From positions 264,751 through 328,750 of the forward strand of contig JAIOKI010000025.1 of the NCBI GenBank assembly GCA_028335825.1: a DNA stretch of 64,000 nucleotides, read 5' to 3'. How positions within the stretch are numbered: position 1 is the first letter of the stretch; each line of letters starts with the position of its first letter. Origin of the DNA: Nosema muscidifuracis (taxonomy: Eukaryota; Microsporidia; Nosematidae). Positions 9,990 to 19,394 of this stretch are shown here, piece by piece. A program made the translations under genes and the position numbers. The notes under the pieces are model-generated. The model was not told the origin of the DNA. It was given only the letters and a program-made list of their open reading frames with translations, and made no database searches.

Positions 9990-10628
9990 TTATTTCTTAG
10001 ATCTGTTTATCATCATCTCAAGCCATTTAAATGACATAGCTAATGGTCCTGTCAATACTTCACTATTTTCATTAGTTATACTTACATAACTTACATTAAC
10101 AGGTTGTTCTAATGCATCCCCTGGATGATCATAAATTCCAGTACTACTTTTGATATACTCAGTCCATTCATAATCATCTTCAGTCTTTCCAACTAAATCT
10201 ATCTTATTCATAAGCACAGCAATAGGAGCTTTTTTCTCTAACTTACGAACTTCTTGATAAGCTTCACGTACTTCTTCAAATCTTTCTTCATCATGTACAT
10301 CTACTATAAAAATTATACCATCACAATTATAAAAATAATTTGTCCATGCTACACGAGCAGCCCTATGACCTCCCAAATCTACAACAGTAGCTTTAAGATT
10401 TCCTATTTCTATTTCTGATTTACTAGGATGGCGTGTGGGCATATAAGAATCATTAACACCATTCTTAAGTTTCTTTACTAATGTAGTTTTACCAGCATTA
10501 TCTATACCAAGGAAAAGAATAGAAGATGGTTTAGTAAATAATTGAAGAATGAATCCTCCCAATAATTTCTCATAAGCTTCTGATACTTTCTTGTATATTT
10601 TACTGAATAAGTTCTTAGCTTCTTCCAT
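9990..10628 (-). CDS. SAR1: SAR1 small GTPase (COPII vesicle coat)
   Basis: A 212-residue GTPase of the SAR1 type. It recruits the COPII coat to endoplasmic reticulum exit sites and drives vesicle budding. Visible features are an N-terminal amphipathic helix with no myristoylation glycine (MEEAKNLFSKIYKK), the P-loop GIDNAGKT (about residues 41-48), the effector-region threonine in MPTRHPS, DLGGH at about 83 (SAR1/ARF-type switch II), NKID at about 141, and a C-terminal helix. Length and motif order are normal for the family, and the AAR-x-AW segment after DLGGH is SAR1-like rather than ARF-like. A CCC tract lies seven bases upstream of the ATG. Confidence 0.95.
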   Translation of the reverse strand: MEEAKNLFSKIYKKVSEAYEKLLGGFILQLFTKPSSILFLGIDNAGKTTLVKKLKNGVNDSYMPTRHPSKSEIEIGNLKATVVDLGGHRAARVAWTNYFYNCDGIIFIVDVHDEERFEEVREAYQEVRKLEKKAPIAVLMNKIDLVGKTEDDYEWTEYIKSSTGIYDHPGDALEQPVNVSYVSITNENSEVLTGPLAMSFKWLEMMINRSKK

Positions 10629-10635
10629 AAAACAA

Positions 10636-10638
10636 GGG
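10636..10638 (-). promoter_or_regulatory. CCC start-proximal motif of SAR1
   Basis: ACCC upstream of the ATG at 10628, in the same position relative to the start as in other genes here. Confidence 0.65.
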
Positions 10639-10784
10639 TGTTAAAAACAAAAGAGAAAAAAACTAACAAATTATTTAAAGAAGAAGAATTTTATAATAAA
10701 TACATAAAAAAAGGGTTTTTAATAATTCTTATATTATAATAATTAGTCATTTTAATATTTTAAAGGATTGTGTTATAAAATTTA

Positions 10785-11055
10785 TCATTTTAAAATACAT
10801 CTTTCTACTATTAAATAAATCTTATCATTTAAAATACATCTTTATAATATTAATTGAATCTTATCATTTTTTAATACATCTTTCTACTATAAAATAAATC
10901 TTTCCAATATTAAATACATCTTTCTACTATTAAATAAATCTTATCATTTTTAATACATCTTTCTAATATTAAATAAATCTTATCATTTTTAATACATCTT
11001 TCTAATATAAAATAAATCTCTTTAATATCAAATAAATCTTTCTACTATAAAATAA
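10785..11055. repeat. Tandem repeat filling the gap upstream of SAR1
   Basis: About eight imperfect copies of a 35-40 bp unit alternate AATACATCTTTCTACTAT with TAAATAAATCTTATCATTT. The gap 10629-11191 contains no gene. Confidence 0.8.
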
Positions 11056-11191
11056 ATATTTTCTCTGTATTATTAAATTTTACTATACCAAGTCATTTAC
11101 AAATTTATAATCTTAAATTAATTATATACGAAGATCTATATTATATAGAATTTAATAAAAAAATATAATACCAACTAAGTACTATGTAAAT

Positions 11192-11668
11192 TTATTTCTT
11201 TCTTTGTATATTCCTCTTATACATAAAATCAACACTATCTACAAGACTAGTATGAAGTATCTCCTTATCAATATCAACAAAATAAGTCATAAAAAATAAA
11301 GCATCACATCCTTTAAGAAATTGCTCAATCTCATTCATAATAGGAATACCACAATTCTCATCAATAGTAGGATCAAAATTAATTTCTATACACCAAATCT
11401 TATTAGTACCCTTTTTCAAAGTAAGAATATTTGTACCAAAGAAATTTAATCTGAAATTTCTAAAAATAAAACCAATTCCTTGATTATTAATATACATCTC
11501 AATTAATCCATATCTCATTAAATAATTTTTAAATAATTGAAGATGTATTGGTGATATGTATACCATATTGAGTCTTATATAGCTATCAGGATCAAATATA
11601 CTCATTATTTGTTCATGTGTTGGGCTTACTAAAAGTTTATTTAATTTGTACCAGATATCTTCTTCCAT
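11192..11668 (-). CDS. Conserved-looking soluble protein of unknown function
   Basis: A 158-residue protein starting MEEDIW. The frame is open for six more codons to an upstream ATG, but the ACCCC tract sits directly before the ATG at 11668 and decides the start. The product is a mixed alpha/beta-looking soluble protein with no signal peptide, no membrane segment and few low-complexity stretches. Regular alternation of hydrophobic residues suggests a folded domain (for example IWCIEINFDP and ALFFMTYFVDID). I do not recognise the family. The composition is more balanced than that of the secreted unknowns in this window, consistent with a housekeeping gene. Confidence 0.75.
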   Translation of the reverse strand: MEEDIWYKLNKLLVSPTHEQIMSIFDPDSYIRLNMVYISPIHLQLFKNYLMRYGLIEMYINNQGIGFIFRNFRLNFFGTNILTLKKGTNKIWCIEINFDPTIDENCGIPIMNEIEQFLKGCDALFFMTYFVDIDKEILHTSLVDSVDFMYKRNIQRKK

Positions 11669-11671
11669 GAA

Positions 11672-11675
11672 GGGG
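11672..11675 (-). promoter_or_regulatory. CCCC motif that decides the 11668 start
   Basis: ACCCC lies three bases before the ATG at 11668 and inside the longer open frame. The upstream in-frame ATG is therefore unlikely to be used. Confidence 0.7.
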
Positions 11676-11744
11676 TAGAAAAACATAAAAGATAAAAAAT
11701 CTTGAAATTAAATAGTTAATTAAAGATGTTTTATAATTATGTCG

Positions 11745-12100
11745 AAATATAAATCTTATAATAATGTTGAAATATAGATTTTATGAGAATATCTATAAAT
11801 CTTATGAGAATGTTGAAATATAGATTTTATAATAATATCTATAAATCTAATAATAATATCAATTTATAAATCTTATGATAATATCCTAATTTTATAATAA
11901 TGTCAATAAATCTTATAAGAATATCAATAAATCTAAAAAGAATGTCAATAAATCTTATAAGAATATTAATAAATCTTATGAGAATATCAATAAATCTAAT
12001 AATAATGATAATATCCTAATCTTATGAGAATATCAATAAATCTTATGAGAATATCAATATAAGAATATTAATAAGTTTTATGAGAATATCAATATAAAAA
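11745..12100. repeat. Tandem repeat of about 21-30 bp in a gene gap
   Basis: Roughly fifteen imperfect copies of AATAAATCTTATGAGAATATC fill almost the whole gap 11669-12152. No gene is visible. Confidence 0.8.
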
Positions 12101-12152
12101 TGTCAATTTTTTAATTTATTTCTCAGAAGGAAAAATATTTTTATTAAAAATA

Positions 12153-13787
12153 TCAATTCCTTAAATTTTCAAGTGCTGTATTTATCTTATCAAGTATATC
12201 ACTATCATCTGTCTCTATTTTTAATATATTCTCTCTAATATTTTCTTCATTTAAAATTTTAACTCTTTCTTCATATCCTTCATCAATCCATGTTAAATTA
12301 ATAATTATCCATAACAAAGGAAGATGAAGATCTGTCTTAGAAAAAAGATTTTTTAATCTTAAAATAATAGTCTTATCATTAAGTAATTTATCTCTAAATT
12401 TTATATCATTGGCACTTAAATTACCAATAGTATAAAGAATATGAATTAATACATTTGATGAGTCAGAATCATTAAGAAATTGAAATACCTTACTTTTTAT
12501 ATAATCACTAATAAATATTTTATCACAAGATAAATTCCTAATTAAATTAAATAAAATTTCATGTATCTTTTTATCATACATAATAAAGAAAAATTTATAC
12601 CAATCATCTTTGTATTTAAGAAATTTCTTTTTATGTTCTAAATCTGAATCATAAAGATAATTTTTATATAATTCTAATATTTCTAATGGAAAATTTTCTT
12701 TATATTTATCAACTATTTCAAATCCATTATAAGCTACAAATATTGCTCTATAATTTCCATATTCAAGTACAAGATTAGTTAAAATATTTAAAATTATTTT
12801 TTTAGTTAAATTATTAAAATCATTATTATAAATATCATAAATTAATGAATAATCAACTCTTTCATCTGGACAATAACTTTCTATTTTTATATCTCTATTT
12901 AAATAATCCAAAATTATTTCCATTATTGGATAATTTAATAATTCACTTCTTAATAAATTTATAGATCTACTTAGATTACGTAATATTAATAAATCATTAA
13001 AATTAATTTTCTCAGTTACCAAATTCTTAATTATTTTAGGAATATCTATAAGTTTTCTATTTGTATCAGATTTTAAAGTTAAAGAGACATCCAAAAATGA
13101 ATTTATATTCATAATTGATGATATTTCATATTTAATTAATTGTAAAACATCTTCATTTTTTTCATATTTTTTATAAATAATTATTCCCAAGTATATTAAA
13201 AAGTCTTTCTCATATAAAGTTTCTTTCATAAATATTTCATCAGGTATATTCTCTTTTTTTAATAATGTATTAAAAATTATGAACTTATCTTTTAAAGACT
13301 TATTATCTAAAATCTTAATTAAAGAAATAGAATCCATTTCTTTATATTGATCACATAATTCTTTTCTAATTGCTAATACACATTTACAATTTCTATTATC
13401 TTCTAAAATATGTATTATAATATTCATATTCATTTTTTTATTATATTCTTTAATTATTTTCTTATAATTTTTTATTACTTTTATATTTTCAAACGTATAA
13501 GGATATTTTATATGTGAAATGTATATTTCCAATATAGAAATAAATTCATCTATATAAGAATCATCTGATAAATAAAATATATCAGAAAGTATTCCTATAT
13601 AAGGCTTCCAATCAGTTTTAATTATTTCAATTATATTATTTGGTACCTTCTTTTTCCCTGAAAATATTAATGAATCTCTGTATCTTTTTAATTCAATATT
13701 TGGTTCTTGTAAACATAAATCGTACCCTAAAAATTCATCTTCATTTTTAAAATGATTTTCTATTTTTTTATGCATATTTATGCACAT
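12153..13787 (-). CDS. Armadillo-repeat protein, probable ARMC8/Gid5 scaffold
   Basis: A 544-residue all-helical protein. The C-terminal 150 residues show armadillo-like repeats, for example ILYTIGNLSANDIKFRDKLL followed by LLWIIINLTWIDEG-YEER. The last block, with its NL-W and E-G--ER pattern and a terminal KI-TALENL helix, resembles the C-terminus of ARMC8, called Gid5 or Vid28 in yeast. That protein is a scaffold and substrate-receptor platform of the GID/CTLH ubiquitin ligase. The N-terminal half is too diverged to judge. I see no signal peptide or membrane segment. A second ATG lies four codons inside, and no CCC motif separates the two choices. Armadillo fold is fairly sure; the ARMC8 assignment is moderate. 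Confidence 0.65.
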   Translation of the reverse strand: MCINMHKKIENHFKNEDEFLGYDLCLQEPNIELKRYRDSLIFSGKKKVPNNIIEIIKTDWKPYIGILSDIFYLSDDSYIDEFISILEIYISHIKYPYTFENIKVIKNYKKIIKEYNKKMNMNIIIHILEDNRNCKCVLAIRKELCDQYKEMDSISLIKILDNKSLKDKFIIFNTLLKKENIPDEIFMKETLYEKDFLIYLGIIIYKKYEKNEDVLQLIKYEISSIMNINSFLDVSLTLKSDTNRKLIDIPKIIKNLVTEKINFNDLLILRNLSRSINLLRSELLNYPIMEIILDYLNRDIKIESYCPDERVDYSLIYDIYNNDFNNLTKKIILNILTNLVLEYGNYRAIFVAYNGFEIVDKYKENFPLEILELYKNYLYDSDLEHKKKFLKYKDDWYKFFFIMYDKKIHEILFNLIRNLSCDKIFISDYIKSKVFQFLNDSDSSNVLIHILYTIGNLSANDIKFRDKLLNDKTIILRLKNLFSKTDLHLPLLWIIINLTWIDEGYEERVKILNEENIRENILKIETDDSDILDKINTALENLRN

Positions 13788-13964
13788 TTTAATTTATTTA
13801 TATTAAATTTTTGTATCAGAATAATCAAATATTTTATGATTTAATAATTAAAAATAAAAAACATTATTAAATAGAATTAATTTTTTATTTATATAAATCA
13901 ATGTTTCACAATAGAAAAAAGGTTTTAAAAAATGCTTATTTTAAATTAATTTTTTGGAAGATTT

Positions 13965-14225
13965 TCTTAAAGTAAGAATTCTATTATTAAACAATATTTT
14001 ATTAAACTAAGAATTCTATTATTTATTAAACAAAAAAATATTAAAGTAATAATTATATAATTTATTAAACTATGATTTTCTTAAGTAAGAATTCTATTAT
14101 TCATTAAATAAGATTTTATTAAACTAAGAATTCTATTATTTATTAAACTATGATTTTATTAAAGTAAGAATTCTATTATAAATTAAATAAGATTTTATTA
14201 TTCATTAAATATGATTTTCTAATAT
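13965..14225. repeat. Tandem repeat upstream of the kleisin gene
   Basis: Eight or so imperfect copies of TTATTAAACTAAGAATTCTA lie in the divergent gap 13788-14392. Nothing coding is visible in the gap. Confidence 0.8.
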
Positions 14226-14392
14226 TTAAACATTTTTAATAAATTAAATTGAATTTTTATTAATTATAATTTTTCTAATTATTTAACATTGATAGTGCTA
14301 ATAAATAATTCAATTTATCAATTGATCAAAATTATTTAAGAATAATTTTATATGCATAAAAGATATTTTATGCAAAAAAGCTTAAAAGAAAA

Positions 14393-15277
14393 ATGTTTTA
14401 TGCAAAAGAATTATTATCAATGCAAGTAAAAACAGACATTTCTTTGATTTATTATATATCAACTACAAATAACAATAGGAAGATTAATAAGAAAGAAATT
14501 AATAAAATTGATATTGAGAAGACACTTATTACAATACTTGACCAATCATATGCTCTAAGGTTATATTCATTTATGTTAAGAGGGGTTCTAAGAATATACC
14601 TTATAAAGATGAAATATTATGAGACTGAAGTTTCAGGTCTTCTTAATATGCTACAATACAAGATTAAAAAAAAAGTAGTAGTTAAAAAAAAAGCTTTGGA
14701 TTTTAGTAGTGATGATGATGAAGATATTTACGATGGGGGTCTTTGTACTGAAATTGAGGAAGTTACGAATACTGAAGTATTTTATAATAATATACCATAT
14801 GAGTATAAAAATGAAATCCTTGATGATAGTATTGAATTAAAGGAAGAAAAACTTGTTAAATTAACTAAGAAAAGAAAATTAAGTACTAAATCAGAAATAA
14901 ATCAATATCTATCAATTAAAGATTATCCCATATTTAAATTAATTAATATTGATACTAGTCAAAATATAAGAAGTAATGTTGAATCATTAGAGATATTAAG
15001 AAATAGAACAAGTTCAAATATTTTATCATCTATTCATGATGAAAAAGAAAATGATAATTTTATGTTTGAACCTTCTTTTTCGGATTGTGTTTTATCTCAA
15101 CAGAGTATATTAGATTATCTTGATGTAGAAGATAATTTTAACGAGCTTTGTGTAGGAAGCAGATTAAGAAAAGCTATTAGTTTTTATGAATTATTAGAAT
15201 TATTAAGTAAAGGAATAGTAATAGCAACTCAAGAGAATTATAATTCTGATATATTTATTAAGAGATTAAATAATTAA
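14393..15277 (+). CDS. Kleisin subunit of cohesin (RAD21/SCC1/REC8 family)
   Basis: A 294-residue kleisin. The N-terminus MFYAKELLSMQ, followed about 30 residues later by KIDIEKTLITIL and then LRLYSFMLRGVLRIYLIKMKY, is the classic RAD21/REC8 N-terminal domain that binds the SMC3 neck. An acidic, low-complexity middle includes SSDDDEDIYDGG (about residues 105-116). The C-terminal 60 residues (SFYELLELLSKGIVIATQENYNS and onward) form the winged-helix domain that caps SMC1. Animal and yeast members are about twice as long, so the disordered middle is strongly shortened. I cannot separate the mitotic SCC1/RAD21 from the meiotic REC8 form. No CCC motif was seen upstream. Confidence 0.88.
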   Translation: MFYAKELLSMQVKTDISLIYYISTTNNNRKINKKEINKIDIEKTLITILDQSYALRLYSFMLRGVLRIYLIKMKYYETEVSGLLNMLQYKIKKKVVVKKKALDFSSDDDEDIYDGGLCTEIEEVTNTEVFYNNIPYEYKNEILDDSIELKEEKLVKLTKKRKLSTKSEINQYLSIKDYPIFKLINIDTSQNIRSNVESLEILRNRTSSNILSSIHDEKENDNFMFEPSFSDCVLSQQSILDYLDVEDNFNELCVGSRLRKAISFYELLELLSKGIVIATQENYNSDIFIKRLNN

Positions 15278-15381
15278 TGAAAAAGAAATTTATTTAAGTG
15301 ATTGACATAGATTGGAGTTTATTAAATAATAGAATATAATAATATATAAAAATACAATAAAACACTTTATTTAAAGTGTAA

Positions 15382-15558
15382 TCAGTAGTAACCATCTTCT
15401 GGTGGATAAGATTTTACATTTTCAGCAACATTTCCTTCAGTAGTAACTGCATCATCACCTCCACCACAAGCTTTAGCTATTCTTAGATAGAAAAATACAA
15501 ATAAGACAAATGAATTCATAAACCTGAAGAAATTTGAGAATTTATACTTTTTTTTCAT
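15382..15558 (-). CDS. Small secreted or membrane-anchored protein, 58 residues
   Basis: A short ORF beginning MKKKYKFSNF. A basic N-terminus is followed by a strong hydrophobic stretch (about residues 15-26) and a polar tail, CGGGDDAVTTEGNVAENVK, ending YPPEDGYY. The composition of the tail is far richer in Gly, Asp, Glu and Val than random AT-rich sequence would give, which supports a real gene. It looks like a signal peptide plus a very short mature peptide. It is not Sec61-beta, whose membrane segment is C-terminal. The neighbouring 15692-16156 gene is also a small secreted candidate on the same strand. Confidence 0.6.
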   Translation of the reverse strand: MKKKYKFSNFFRFMNSFVLFVFFYLRIAKACGGGDDAVTTEGNVAENVKSYPPEDGYY

Positions 15559-15691
15559 ATTTTAGGAATAAATAAAAATATTATCTAAAATTGATTAGAT
15601 CCTAATATGAAAAAAGGAGTAAGAGACTCAATTGAAATAAATAAGGTTATTTTACTAAATAGAAAAAAGAAATATTTTTAATACAACAGAT

Positions 15692-16156
15692 TTATTTTTT
15701 GGTTCTTCTTTTGTTCATATCTGAAGATATTTTTGATGCTTCAATTGATAAATCAGATATTCTCTTGGAAATATCTTCAAAATCGTCTTTTTTATCGTCT
15801 AGTTGAAATATTTTATCTCTTGTAGCATCAGTAAGATCTAAATTATCTTTTGAATTATTTTTAAAATCTTCAATATATTCAGGTAACGAAAAATAATTAT
15901 CATCCAAGATATTTTTCTTATAGTCAGTTGATGAGATATTTTCATTATTATTTTTATAATCACAATGTAGATCCTTAATATCATTATAATCAGAATTAAA
16001 ATTATCATACAGACCTTTAGAAGGAATATTTTCATTATTTTTTGAATCATCTATGTCATATTCTAGAAAAGAGTTTTCATTATTATTTTTTATTTCATTT
16101 TGTGCTAAACTATTCCTTTTTGATACGATAACCTTAAGTAATATAAAGAAGTACAT
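15692..16156 (-). CDS. Secreted Asn/Asp-rich protein of unknown function
   Basis: A 154-residue protein with a short hydrophobic N-terminus (MYFFILLKVIVS), then a mature part rich in Asn, Asp, Ser and Lys. Short repeated patterns such as NNNENS/NNNENIS and a more helical C-terminus (about residues 115-150) are visible. The high charge suggests a disordered exported protein. No family is recognised. Same-strand neighbours are a 58-residue secreted candidate downstream and NTE1 upstream. Confidence 0.65.
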   Translation of the reverse strand: MYFFILLKVIVSKRNSLAQNEIKNNNENSFLEYDIDDSKNNENIPSKGLYDNFNSDYNDIKDLHCDYKNNNENISSTDYKKNILDDNYFSLPEYIEDFKNNSKDNLDLTDATRDKIFQLDDKKDDFEDISKRISDLSIEASKISSDMNKRRTKK

Positions 16157-16413
16157 TTTATTAGATGAGGAAAAAATATTTTATATAAATTTAAGGAGAA
16201 TTTTTTATACAAAATCATTTTATAGGTTAATTATCAGAAGATTATGAATAATGTAATATTCCAAGAAAAAATAATTTATTATTTTAAATACGAGACATTG
16301 TTTTTGTGTAATAATATAGCAAATTTAATGATAGACTATTTGTTTGACATTTATGTGTTTAATTGGATAAACTTTTTTATTTTTACTAGGATAAATATCT
16401 GTAATTTATTAAT

Positions 16414-18978
16414 TTACATGGAATATCGTCTTTTAAGATTTTTAGCCTTTTTTTGATCAAAATGAACTCCATATATTCCTGATTCCTTCCATTCTTGTAT
16501 AATTTTCTTACCTGATGCGTATCCACATGCTACTATTTCATCAAACTTTTTGAAATCCATTGTACTCAATTCACCAAGATCAGGACGAATTACAAATATT
16601 TTCTTATTATTTTCAAGATCTTTAAGTTTCTTTTCTGAAGAAAGAAAACTTAATCTATATTGAATCTCTTCCATAGTAATATATTTTCTTACTCCAAGAA
16701 GTTTGTGTATCAGACCAACAAATCCATTGAAACATTCTTCATGCTCATCATAATCATTATCATCTATAGAACCTACATCGACTGCTATTATTTTAGATAC
16801 ATTCATATTTAACATAATATCTGCTGGTACATTATTTGTATAACCACCATCAACGAGATATCCTTTAATATCTATAACTGGAGGAACATATCCACATAAT
16901 CCCATACTAGCACGAATATATTTCCAAGCAAGCCCTGAGGTATGAACTTCTTCTTCATTTGTAAGAAGATTTGTAGTTACACAAAAATATTCTATCCACA
17001 TATTCTGAATAAGATCATTTTTGAAAACCTTCTTCAAGCTTCTATTTAATGCAGTACCTCTAAAAAGAGATATAAGTGGATATGTAAGATCAAGAAGTAT
17101 AGTGATAACACTTTTAGCCTTTAAACAAAACTTTTTAGTCTCTTTAAATACAAAACTATTATCACATTCTTTACAATATAATGCTCCAACAAATGCACCC
17201 ATACTAGCTCCTCCTATAATATCTATAGGAATATTTTCTTCTTCCAATGCTTGAATGACTCCTATATGCGCTACACCCCTTGCTCCACCACCACTAAGTA
17301 CTAGACCTATTCTTTTACCTAGTAAATATCTTCCTAATCTATCATAATCTTTAGTAGAAAATAAGATAGTCTTACTTGGACTTAAGACATTATGAACCTT
17401 ATTCAAATTATCTTTGACTTTTATATTTGTTTTATTCTCAAATAATTTGACATATTCTACATTCTCAAATTTATAATTAGATATTTCTGCTTGTATATTA
17501 TTAATTTTTTCATTATCTCTATATATTTTATCTTCAGTAGAAGCTCCTAAATTTATTTCAGTATTTGCATTTTCATATTCCTGATCATATCCCACTACAA
17601 GAACTACATCACTGATTTCATGAAGAAATTTAGCAAGTCTGCTGTATTTATTTTCTATATTTATAAGTACTAGTATAGAAGTACGTGACATTTTATTGAG
17701 AAATTCACTTACACGTAATTCTTCAGCTATATCAAAACTTAGGAAAAAATCTTTTTTGTCTAATAATAGACATTCATTACCTATACTAGATTTTAATCTT
17801 TTACTAAACAAATATATATTTGTCTCTTTATTATTAGGGACTATACTGACTATCTTATTATTCTCATAATTAATTTCTTCATAAAATATTTGTTTATACG
17901 AATCTATGTTGTATCTAAGAGCATGTGAAATGATATCTTGTTTAAGTAAAATGACATCACTTAATCTTTTAACGAGAAATGTGTTTTCATATTTACGTAT
18001 TGATCCTTCATTCAAGTATATTATATTTGATGTATTTATAGTATCTTTGATTCTATAAATTCTCCAATCACTACACAGATCAATATAATGAATAAGTGGA
18101 TCAAGAGATTTTAAAGTATTTACATCGAAATTAATAAGATCTAATCCATTTCTTCTAAGAGAAGAATAATCTATAATTTTAAGCTTAGATTTAGTTATAC
18201 AAGAAATTTCTATATCTGAATAGCAATTAAAAAATAAACTAAAATATCCAAATAGACTTCCCTTCTTAAAAATGAATTCTTTTTCTTTATATCTAACAAT
18301 AATTTCACCATCCTGAACGAATATCAAATCATTAATATGATTTCTTTTTTTCTTGTAAACTTCTTCAGGATATAGATTAATAATTTTTATGCAGTTATTC
18401 ACATTATTATTCAGATTAAGTGTCTTAGTAACAAAAGTTTGTAAATCTATTGCATACTTGAAACTTTCATTTATATAAAGTTCTTTTTCTATAAACATTT
18501 CTACAAACTTAAAATGTTCAGTAACTACTTCTACAACTTTCTTTTTTAAACTAGTTAGCATCACAAACTTGTTTATATTTTTTAATGATATTTTCCAAAT
18601 TTTACTTCTTTTAGTTGCATAAATTCGAATATTTTTTATATTTATACCAAAATATCCTAATGCATAAAAGTATAAATCATTTTGTTCTTTTTTACAAACA
18701 AAAAGATCATTGTGTCTAATTATGAATGATCCTTCTTCAACATAAAAGATATCTTCAGGACAAACTTCCTCATCCTCTTTAACATTAATTATTTCGATTT
18801 TAAGATGATTATTATATTTATAATAAGGAACACTTTCTGTTATAGATATTTCTTTGATACATTCTATTTCTGAAGATATTTCTTTAGGTTTTACTATATT
18901 CTTTTTACGTTTTACTATCAGATTTTTCACAATAATTAATCCTATTAAAATAAATATTACAAAATAAAAGATAAGCAT
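16414..18978 (-). CDS. NTE1: NTE1-type lysophospholipase (patatin-like, cNMP-binding domains)
   Basis: An 854-residue membrane enzyme related to yeast Nte1 and animal neuropathy target esterase (PNPLA6/7), which deacylate phosphatidylcholine and lysophosphatidylcholine at the endoplasmic reticulum. An N-terminal membrane helix (about residues 2-22) is followed by basic residues and then cyclic-nucleotide-binding-like beta domains (about 70-430), for example EEGSFIIRHNDLF. The patatin catalytic domain spans about 555-720. It has the oxyanion loop SGGGARG (about 562-568), the nucleophile serine in GASMG (about 588-592), and the catalytic aspartate in VDGGYTNNVP (about 708). All catalytic elements look intact. 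The protein is shorter than fungal Nte1, which usually exceeds 1,300 residues. CCCC touches the ATG. Confidence 0.92.
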   Translation of the reverse strand: MLIFYFVIFILIGLIIVKNLIVKRKKNIVKPKEISSEIECIKEISITESVPYYKYNNHLKIEIINVKEDEEVCPEDIFYVEEGSFIIRHNDLFVCKKEQNDLYFYALGYFGINIKNIRIYATKRSKIWKISLKNINKFVMLTSLKKKVVEVVTEHFKFVEMFIEKELYINESFKYAIDLQTFVTKTLNLNNNVNNCIKIINLYPEEVYKKKRNHINDLIFVQDGEIIVRYKEKEFIFKKGSLFGYFSLFFNCYSDIEISCITKSKLKIIDYSSLRRNGLDLINFDVNTLKSLDPLIHYIDLCSDWRIYRIKDTINTSNIIYLNEGSIRKYENTFLVKRLSDVILLKQDIISHALRYNIDSYKQIFYEEINYENNKIVSIVPNNKETNIYLFSKRLKSSIGNECLLLDKKDFFLSFDIAEELRVSEFLNKMSRTSILVLINIENKYSRLAKFLHEISDVVLVVGYDQEYENANTEINLGASTEDKIYRDNEKINNIQAEISNYKFENVEYVKLFENKTNIKVKDNLNKVHNVLSPSKTILFSTKDYDRLGRYLLGKRIGLVLSGGGARGVAHIGVIQALEEENIPIDIIGGASMGAFVGALYCKECDNSFVFKETKKFCLKAKSVITILLDLTYPLISLFRGTALNRSLKKVFKNDLIQNMWIEYFCVTTNLLTNEEEVHTSGLAWKYIRASMGLCGYVPPVIDIKGYLVDGGYTNNVPADIMLNMNVSKIIAVDVGSIDDNDYDEHEECFNGFVGLIHKLLGVRKYITMEEIQYRLSFLSSEKKLKDLENNKKIFVIRPDLGELSTMDFKKFDEIVACGYASGKKIIQEWKESGIYGVHFDQKKAKNLKRRYSM

Positions 18979-18982
18979 GGGG
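18979..18982 (-). promoter_or_regulatory. CCCC start-proximal motif of NTE1
   Basis: A CCCC tract directly abuts the ATG at 18978. The rest of the gap to 19394 is plain AT-rich sequence with no recognisable element. Confidence 0.65.
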
Positions 18983-19394
18983 AAAATTTTTTTTTAGTTT
19001 TTAAATATTATTTAATTGGTCAGAATACTTAATATGATGTATATATATTAAGTTTATAATAACATTTTATATAATATATAAAAATAGAAAAAAATTAATT
19101 TTTAAATAAAAATAAATTTAAATAATTATTTTTTATAAGGTCAAGTTAAAATAAATAAGAAATGGTAAATTTAAATATTTTTAGTTAATTACATTTAGTT
19201 AATTATATTGTTATATGCTTAAATTATTATATGATTATATTTTTATCTTTACTTATATTTAATTAAATATATTTTTATCTTTAGTAAATTATAAAATATT
19301 TGAATTTTATAACTTAATATTATTTTTCCTCAAAATTATAACAATACTTGACTATTGTCATTTCTTAAAAAAAATATTAAATTAATTAATTTAT

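Noticed and set aside
15382-15558. Sec61-beta identity for the 58-residue protein
   Set aside because: The hydrophobic segment is near the N-terminus and the Gly-rich tail follows it, which is the reverse of Sec61-beta.
16053-16456. Two plus-strand ORFs between the Asn-rich secreted gene and NTE1
   Set aside because: The composition is Ile/Phe/Asn-biased without domain features, and one overlaps the NTE1 3' end. They look like chance in AT-rich DNA.
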